In this document: positions 50,455 through 54,732 of the stretch, in pieces | Numbering within the stretch: the first letter of the stretch is position 1 | Layout: each line of letters begins with the position of its first letter | DNA from: Oscillospiraceae bacterium | GTDB taxonomy: Bacteria > Bacillota > Clostridia > Oscillospirales > Ruminococcaceae | NCBI GenBank assembly: GCA_022792755.1 | Contig: JAAWBP010000082.1 | Coordinates: 1-54,732 of the forward strand | Direction of reading: 5' to 3' | Length of the DNA: 54,732 nt | Notes under the pieces: model-generated | What the model was told of the DNA's origin: nothing | Database searches by the model: none | Seen by the model: the letters and a program-made list of their open reading frames with translations, nothing else | Position numbers and translations under genes: made by a program

Positions 50455-51585
50455 TTGATTTATTTTGACAACGCGGCCACGACCTATCCGAAACCGGATT
50501 CGGTGGTGCGGGGTCTCTCTGAGGCGGCGAGGTATTTTGGAGGGAATCCCGGGCGGAGCGGGCACGCGATGTCTATGCGGACCGCCGCCATGGTTTATGA
50601 CACGAGGAAAAAGGCGGCGGAGTTATTCAACCTCCAGGCCGAAAACGTCGTCTTCACCTTGAACTGCACCCACGCGCTGAATATGGCAATCAAGGGTGCA
50701 GTCAGGCCGAGGGGGCATGTCGTGCTTTCCTGCCTGGAGCACAATTCCGTCCTGCGCCCGGTCTACGCGCTTTCGAAAACAGCGGGTGTCAGCTACAGCG
50801 TAGTGCGTCCGGAACGGACAGACGAAGAAACGGTTCAGGCGTTCGAGCGGCAGATTACGCCCCAAACCCAGGCGATCATCTGCACCCACGCCTCCAACCT
50901 GAGCGGAAAGATCATGCCGGTCGAAAGGCTTTCGGATCTTTGCCGTGCAAGGGGAATCCTCTTGATCGTCGACGCCGCTCAAAGCGCGGGCGTTCTGCCG
51001 ATTGACCTGAAACGGCTGGGGCGCTGCGTCGTCTGCATGGCTGGGCACAAGGGTCTTTATGGTGCATCGGGAACCGGAATGATGCTGCTCGGGGACGGCG
51101 TTTCGCTTTCTACCATTCTGGAAGGAGGGACGGGGAGTGTTTCAAACCAGCTGGAACAGCCGGATTTCATGCCGGACCGTTTCGAAAGCGGCACGGTGAA
51201 CACAGCCGGCATTTTCTCCCTCAGCCGGGGGATGGATTTTGTCCGCAGACATGGGATCAACTGGATTTACCGGCATGAGATGGCCGCCTGCATCCAGATT
51301 TTCGGTGCCCTGACACGCAATCCGAACCTCCGCGTCCTCGACCCCGGTTTCCGGGTGGGCACCCATGTGCCGGTTATCAGCTTCGTGCACAACGGGATGG
51401 ATTCCGGGGAGGTCGGGGAACGGCTCAACCGGGCAGGGATCGCGGTGCGGAGCGGTCTGCACTGTGCGCCGCTGGCCCATGAATTCTACCATTCTCACGA
51501 AACGGGCGCGGTGCGTATTTCTCCGAGCGCCTTTACAACCAGGCAGGATACCGAAACACTGATCCGAGAAGTAAAAAAGATGTAA
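50455..51585 (+). CDS. Class V aminotransferase, cysteine desulfurase-like
   Basis: A 376-residue PLP enzyme of the NifS/SufS superfamily that would release sulfur (or selenium) from cysteine as a persulfide. It has the start IYFDNAATTYPKP, HASNLSGKI, the DAAQSAGV Asp, the PLP lysine K199 in MAGHKGLYG and a candidate catalytic cysteine C337 in SGLHCAPLAHE. I prefer the TTG at 50455, six bases after GGAGGG, over the TTG at 50437 because relatives begin MIYFDNAATT. It follows the DUF3343 gene by about 56 bases, the arrangement linked elsewhere to Se/S handling. Confidence 0.9.
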   Translation: MIYFDNAATTYPKPDSVVRGLSEAARYFGGNPGRSGHAMSMRTAAMVYDTRKKAAELFNLQAENVVFTLNCTHALNMAIKGAVRPRGHVVLSCLEHNSVLRPVYALSKTAGVSYSVVRPERTDEETVQAFERQITPQTQAIICTHASNLSGKIMPVERLSDLCRARGILLIVDAAQSAGVLPIDLKRLGRCVVCMAGHKGLYGASGTGMMLLGDGVSLSTILEGGTGSVSNQLEQPDFMPDRFESGTVNTAGIFSLSRGMDFVRRHGINWIYRHEMAACIQIFGALTRNPNLRVLDPGFRVGTHVPVISFVHNGMDSGEVGERLNRAGIAVRSGLHCAPLAHEFYHSHETGAVRISPSAFTTRQDTETLIREVKKM

Positions 51586-51602
51586 ATCCCGGCGGTTTTC
51601 GG

Positions 51603-51631
51603 TTGCATTTCCTTCTTATTATTGGTACACT
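51603..51631 (+). promoter_or_regulatory. cdaA promoter
   Basis: TTGCAT (51603-51608) and TACACT (51626-51631), 17-base spacer, about 60 bases before the ATG. Confidence 0.6.
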
Positions 51632-51692
51632 ATAACTGTATGTAAAGTGAAGAGCTTTCTCGCTTTGACATCGGAAAGAAGGAAGGCGCAGG

Positions 51693-52559
51693 ATGCAGTA
51701 TTTATCGTTTGTCTGGAACTCCCTCATCGGTGTGGTCAAGACGTTCACCATCATGGATTTTATCGACATCGTCCTCGTCTCTTATTTGGTTTATAAGGCG
51801 ATCAGGATTGTGCGTGAAACCCGGGCCGAACAGCTGGTTAAGGGCTTGGTCGTCCTGGGAATCACCTACTTCATTGCGACGATGATTAATCTGAAGATGC
51901 TCTCCTTTATTTTGACAAATGTCTTTACCTTCGGCGTGCTGGCGATCATTGTGGTCTTCCAGCCGGAGCTGCGCCGCGCGCTCGAAAAGGTGGGGCGGAC
52001 AAAGATCGCCGAGCTGGGGGGGATTGCCAGCGGAGATGCCCATTCGGAGCGGGGGCAGACCTGGTCTGCGGCGATCCCCCCGATCGTAGAGGCCTGCGAA
52101 CGGCTGTCCGGCACCAGAACCGGGGCTTTGATCGTCATCGAGAACAAAACAAAGCTCGGCGACCTTCTCCCCGCGGGGACGATCATCGACGCAAAGGTGA
52201 GCACCTCCCTGCTCTGCAACATCTTTTACCCCAATACGCCGATGCACGACGGGGCCGTCATCATGCGGGACGGACGGGTATTGGCGGCAGGGTGTTTTTT
52301 GCCGAGCACCCAGAAGGGAGAATACCTGGACAAGCAGCTCGGCTCCCGGCACAGGGCTGCCCTCGGCATGAGCGAAAACTCCGACGCGATCATTATCGTG
52401 GTCTCAGAAGAAACCGGCATGATCTCGGTGGCGGAAAACGCTGCGCTTGAGCGCGGGTTTAATTCCTACACCTTGACACAGCTTTTGCGGGACAGGCTGG
52501 TGCCGGAAGCCGCTGAGAAGGAGAAGAAAAAAGGCTTGTTTGGGAGGTTCAGACGATGA
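51693..52559 (+). CDS. cdaA: Diadenylate cyclase CdaA
   Basis: CdaA makes cyclic di-AMP from two ATP, a signal controlling potassium and osmotic balance and cell-wall integrity. The 288-residue protein has three N-terminal transmembrane helices (about 15-90) and a DAC domain with the catalytic motifs DGA at 186-188 (MHDGAVI) and RHR at 219-221 (GSRHRAALGMSE). Its start overlaps nothing upstream; its stop overlaps cdaR by four bases, so the pair is translationally coupled. Confidence 0.96.
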   Translation: MQYLSFVWNSLIGVVKTFTIMDFIDIVLVSYLVYKAIRIVRETRAEQLVKGLVVLGITYFIATMINLKMLSFILTNVFTFGVLAIIVVFQPELRRALEKVGRTKIAELGGIASGDAHSERGQTWSAAIPPIVEACERLSGTRTGALIVIENKTKLGDLLPAGTIIDAKVSTSLLCNIFYPNTPMHDGAVIMRDGRVLAAGCFLPSTQKGEYLDKQLGSRHRAALGMSENSDAIIIVVSEETGMISVAENAALERGFNSYTLTQLLRDRLVPEAAEKEKKKGLFGRFRR

Positions 52560-53842
52560 AACGGTTGAAAGAGAGCTGGCTTTCCAAGCTGTTTTACAAC
52601 GACATGGTCGTTAAGATTCTCTCGGTTGTCGTTGCGGTGATCGGGTGGTTCCTTGTGGCGATGATCGTCGACCCTGAAGCGGAGGCGACGATCTACAACA
52701 TCCCGGTTCGGGTCGCGGTGGAGGGCTCCAGCTTGCAAAATCTGGGCTTGAATGTAGTGGGGGGAGAAAACCAGACCGTCAATGTCAGGGTGAAAGGCAA
52801 ACGGTACCAGATCGGAACACTGACGCCTGACGATTTCAATGCGGTCGCCTATCCCACTTCGGTGACAGCGCCTGGGGAATACCAGTTGGAGGTATTTGTC
52901 CAGAAGGCGGACACGACAAAAGAATTTGAGGTGCTTTCCGGGTCTTTGGAGCAGATTACGGTTCGTTTCGACCGGATCGCCACCAAGACGTTTGACCTGG
53001 CGGCCGAGGTGGGCGGCTTGAACTTAGCTTCCGGCTATATCAGGAGTGATCCGGTGGCGACCGCCTCTCCCAAACAGATCACGATTACGGGGCCGGAGCA
53101 GAATGTGAACCGGGTTGGGAAATGTGTGGTTCGCGCTGAAGTGAGCGAGGAGCTTTCGAAAACGCTGTCTGTCAATGGGACGCTGGAAATTCTCGACGCC
53201 GACGGGCAGCCGCTGGAGCCCGAGGAAAATAAGTTTATCCTTTCGTCCGAGAAGTTCGCTGTGACGATTCCCGTTTTAAAACAGAAGATGCTTCCGCTGA
53301 CCTTTGATTATTTGAATGTTCCGGCCGGATTTTCCACCGACCAGCTCGTCTGCCGGATGAGCAGCGAGTCGATTCAGGTTGCGGCTCCGGTTGAGGTCAT
53401 CGACAATATGACGGAGCTGAAGGTAGGCTATGTTGATTTCAAACAGCTCGACTTGAATTATACCAAGGAGTTTGAAATAGAACTGCCGACCGGGTTTATC
53501 AATTCCACCAATCTGACCAAGATCACCGTTTCGTTTGACACATCGGGCTTCACCTCGAAAAACACCTGGATCAGCAAAGACAATCTTAAGATTGTCAATG
53601 TGCCCGACGGTTATCGGGCAAAGGTGGTGACACGGGCGATCAACTCCGTCAGGATCATCGGGAGCGAGGAGAATCTCGTCGGAATCTCCTACCAGGATGT
53701 CGTCGGGGAGATCGACATGATGAATACCAGCGTTGCGGAAGAGGGGCAGTACACCGTACCGGTCACGGTAAAATTCCCGTCTAAGAGCGGGGTTTGGGCC
53801 GTTGGGGAATATACGGCGGTTGTTTCTGTCCAGTCCGAATAG
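52556..53842 (+). CDS. cdaR: CdaA regulator CdaR (YbbR-domain protein)
   Basis: A 428-residue membrane-anchored protein with one transmembrane segment (about 20-40, VKILSVVVAVIGWFLVAMIV) and several extracytoplasmic YbbR repeats of about 80-90 residues, beginning YNIPVRVAVEG. CdaR binds CdaA and modulates c-di-AMP synthesis. In Bacillus the third operon gene is glmM; here a terminator follows instead. Confidence 0.92.
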   Translation: MKRLKESWLSKLFYNDMVVKILSVVVAVIGWFLVAMIVDPEAEATIYNIPVRVAVEGSSLQNLGLNVVGGENQTVNVRVKGKRYQIGTLTPDDFNAVAYPTSVTAPGEYQLEVFVQKADTTKEFEVLSGSLEQITVRFDRIATKTFDLAAEVGGLNLASGYIRSDPVATASPKQITITGPEQNVNRVGKCVVRAEVSEELSKTLSVNGTLEILDADGQPLEPEENKFILSSEKFAVTIPVLKQKMLPLTFDYLNVPAGFSTDQLVCRMSSESIQVAAPVEVIDNMTELKVGYVDFKQLDLNYTKEFEIELPTGFINSTNLTKITVSFDTSGFTSKNTWISKDNLKIVNVPDGYRAKVVTRAINSVRIIGSEENLVGISYQDVVGEIDMMNTSVAEEGQYTVPVTVKFPSKSGVWAVGEYTAVVSVQSE

Positions 53843-53851
53843 CGAGAAAGG

Positions 53852-53881
53852 GCGGCTGTGCTTTTAGTACAGCCGCTTTTT
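53852..53881 (+). terminator. Terminator of cdaA-cdaR
   Basis: GCGGCTGT (53852-53859) pairs with ACAGCCGC (53869-53876), followed by five T. Confidence 0.88.
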
Positions 53882-53952
53882 ACGGAAAGACCCTTTTGAA
53901 GACAACCAAGCTCGTGCTATGCGGTTGGACGGCTGAACATTAGGAGGAAGAT

Positions 53953-54732
53953 ATGCCTATTTTGGTGACCAATATTCGGAGTGGTCTCGGTGAAGCCGAG
54001 GAGGTGATCCTCGAAAAAGCGATGCAGCGGCTGGGTGTCAAACGCTCCGCGGTGAAAGAAGCCGCAGTTTCAAAGACCACGGTGGATGCGAGAAGGGGAA
54101 GAATTTCTCTTGTCAGCTCAGTTCTTTTACAGCTGGAGGGAGATGAGGAGAAACAGGCAGCGCGTGCGGCCGACCCGCAGATCACCTATCGCCGGGAAGA
54201 ACCGCTCTCCCTTTCCCGCGGTATGGAAAGGCTGTCTGCACCGATTGTAGTGGCGGGATTCGGCCCGGCAGGGATGTTTGCCGGGCTTCTACTCTCGGAA
54301 CAGGGGTATCCCGTGGTGATTTTAGAGCGGGGGAGCCGGGTCGAGAAGCGGACGGAATCAGTCGGCCGGTTTTGGAGCGGCGGACCTCTGAACCCCGAAT
54401 GCAACGTCCAGTTTGGCGAGGGGGGCGCTGGTACCTTTTCCGACGGAAAGCTCACGACGCGGATCGGGGATCCGCGCTGCGGCTATGTTTTGAAGCGTTT
54501 TGTGGAGTTCGGCGCGCCGGAGGAAATTTTAGTCAAAGCAAAACCCCATGTGGGGACAGACCACTTAAAAGGGATTGTCCGCAGTATCCGGGAGCGCATC
54601 CTAAAAAACGGCGGACAAATTCGTTTTGACTGCAGGCTGGAGGAAATCTGTGAAGAAGGGGATTCCCTGCGCCTTCGACTGGCGGACGGCGAAGAGCTCG
54701 AAGCCGCCGCCTTGATCCTTGCGGTTGGGCAC
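53953..54732 (+). CDS. FAD-dependent dehydrogenase, COG2509 type, 3' end cut off
   Basis: The first 260 residues of a flavoprotein running off the window. After an N-terminal domain of about 95 residues (MPILVTNIRSGLGE...), a Rossmann FAD-binding motif VVAGFGPAGMFAGLLL is followed by ILERG, then FGEGGAGTFSDGKLTTR, typical of the large COG2509 NAD(FAD)-utilising dehydrogenase family of about 530 residues in Firmicutes. The substrate is not known. An AGGAGGAAG site precedes the ATG. Confidence 0.88.
   Translation, partial: MPILVTNIRSGLGEAEEVILEKAMQRLGVKRSAVKEAAVSKTTVDARRGRISLVSSVLLQLEGDEEKQAARAADPQITYRREEPLSLSRGMERLSAPIVVAGFGPAGMFAGLLLSEQGYPVVILERGSRVEKRTESVGRFWSGGPLNPECNVQFGEGGAGTFSDGKLTTRIGDPRCGYVLKRFVEFGAPEEILVKAKPHVGTDHLKGIVRSIRERILKNGGQIRFDCRLEEICEEGDSLRLRLADGEELEAAALILAVGH

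Noticed and set aside
1..54732. CRISPR array, insertion sequence, integrase, prophage or toxin-antitoxin cassette
   Set aside because: No spaced repeat series, transposase, integrase or recognisable toxin pair was seen on either strand; gene content is core metabolism and cell division.

Overview
The window reads as chromosome from a spore-forming, GC-rich member of the Firmicutes, class Clostridia, most like the Oscillospirales/Ruminococcaceae group from gut, rumen or digester habitats. The reasons are a Clostridia-type division/cell-wall (dcw) cluster with a SpoVD-type transpeptidase carrying PASTA domains, a SpoIIE phosphatase gene, a CdaA-CdaR pair, sigma-A promoters with strong AGGAGG ribosome sites, frequent GTG/TTG starts, and a xylan-side-chain glucuronate operon. 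MurE has the DNPR motif, so the peptidoglycan is probably of the meso-diaminopimelate type. No tRNA, rRNA, CRISPR array, insertion sequence or prophage was seen. Both window ends cut through genes.

Layout. 1-1384 (minus): a DivIVA-like coiled-coil gene overlapping a fumarase/tartrate-dehydratase beta-subunit gene. 1573-3928 (minus): serine biosynthesis, serC then serA, from one consensus promoter. 4084-5355 (plus): a DUF4358 lipoprotein and a nitroreductase. 5480-19786 (minus): the dcw cluster in transcription order mraZ, rsmH, ftsL, spoVD-like PBP, murE, murF, mraY, ftsW, murG, murA, ftsQ, ftsZ. It lacks murD, murC, murB and ftsA. 20020-23728: a sugar-phosphate-isomerase-like gene (minus), then a phosphate permease, a PhoU-like partner and a CorA-like membrane protein without the GMN motif (plus). 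23753-28411: an NhaC antiporter and an SSAT-like acetyltransferase (minus), then a short-chain dehydrogenase and an L,D-transpeptidase (plus). 28418-34650: spoIIE and gltX (minus), a regulator and S51 peptidase pair (minus), and rpsT (plus). 34752-36757: an NSS transporter and a GNAT (minus).

36840-46782 is the catabolic highlight. A divergent AraC regulator faces a seven-gene minus-strand operon: uxaC, a CE15-type glucuronoyl esterase, a GH67 alpha-glucuronidase, an SDR-type fructuronate reductase (uxuB), uxuA, a KDPG-aldolase fusion and kdgK. It encodes the complete route from an esterified glucurono-oligosaccharide to KDPG, pyruvate and glyceraldehyde-3-phosphate. None of the enzymes has a visible signal peptide and no transporter is present, so the polymer fragments appear to be imported by a system encoded elsewhere and processed inside the cell.

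46878-54732: a homocysteine methyltransferase that stops inside a pterin-binding domain (minus). Then, on the plus strand: ispD-ispF, a SnoaL-like protein, a DUF3343 Se/S-carrier-like protein with a class-V cysteine desulfurase, cdaA-cdaR, and the start of a COG2509 flavoprotein.

The most notable signals are the intracellular CE15 plus GH67 operon; a spoIIE promoter with the long 21-bp spacer and an overlapping Spo0A-like box known from Bacillus; three MraZ-like boxes at exact 10-bp spacing upstream of mraZ; a palindrome and extended -10 promoter placed just before the spoVD-like gene; the GMN-less CorA relative in the phosphate operon; and the half-length MetH-like protein. I see no wholly new defence or mobile system here.
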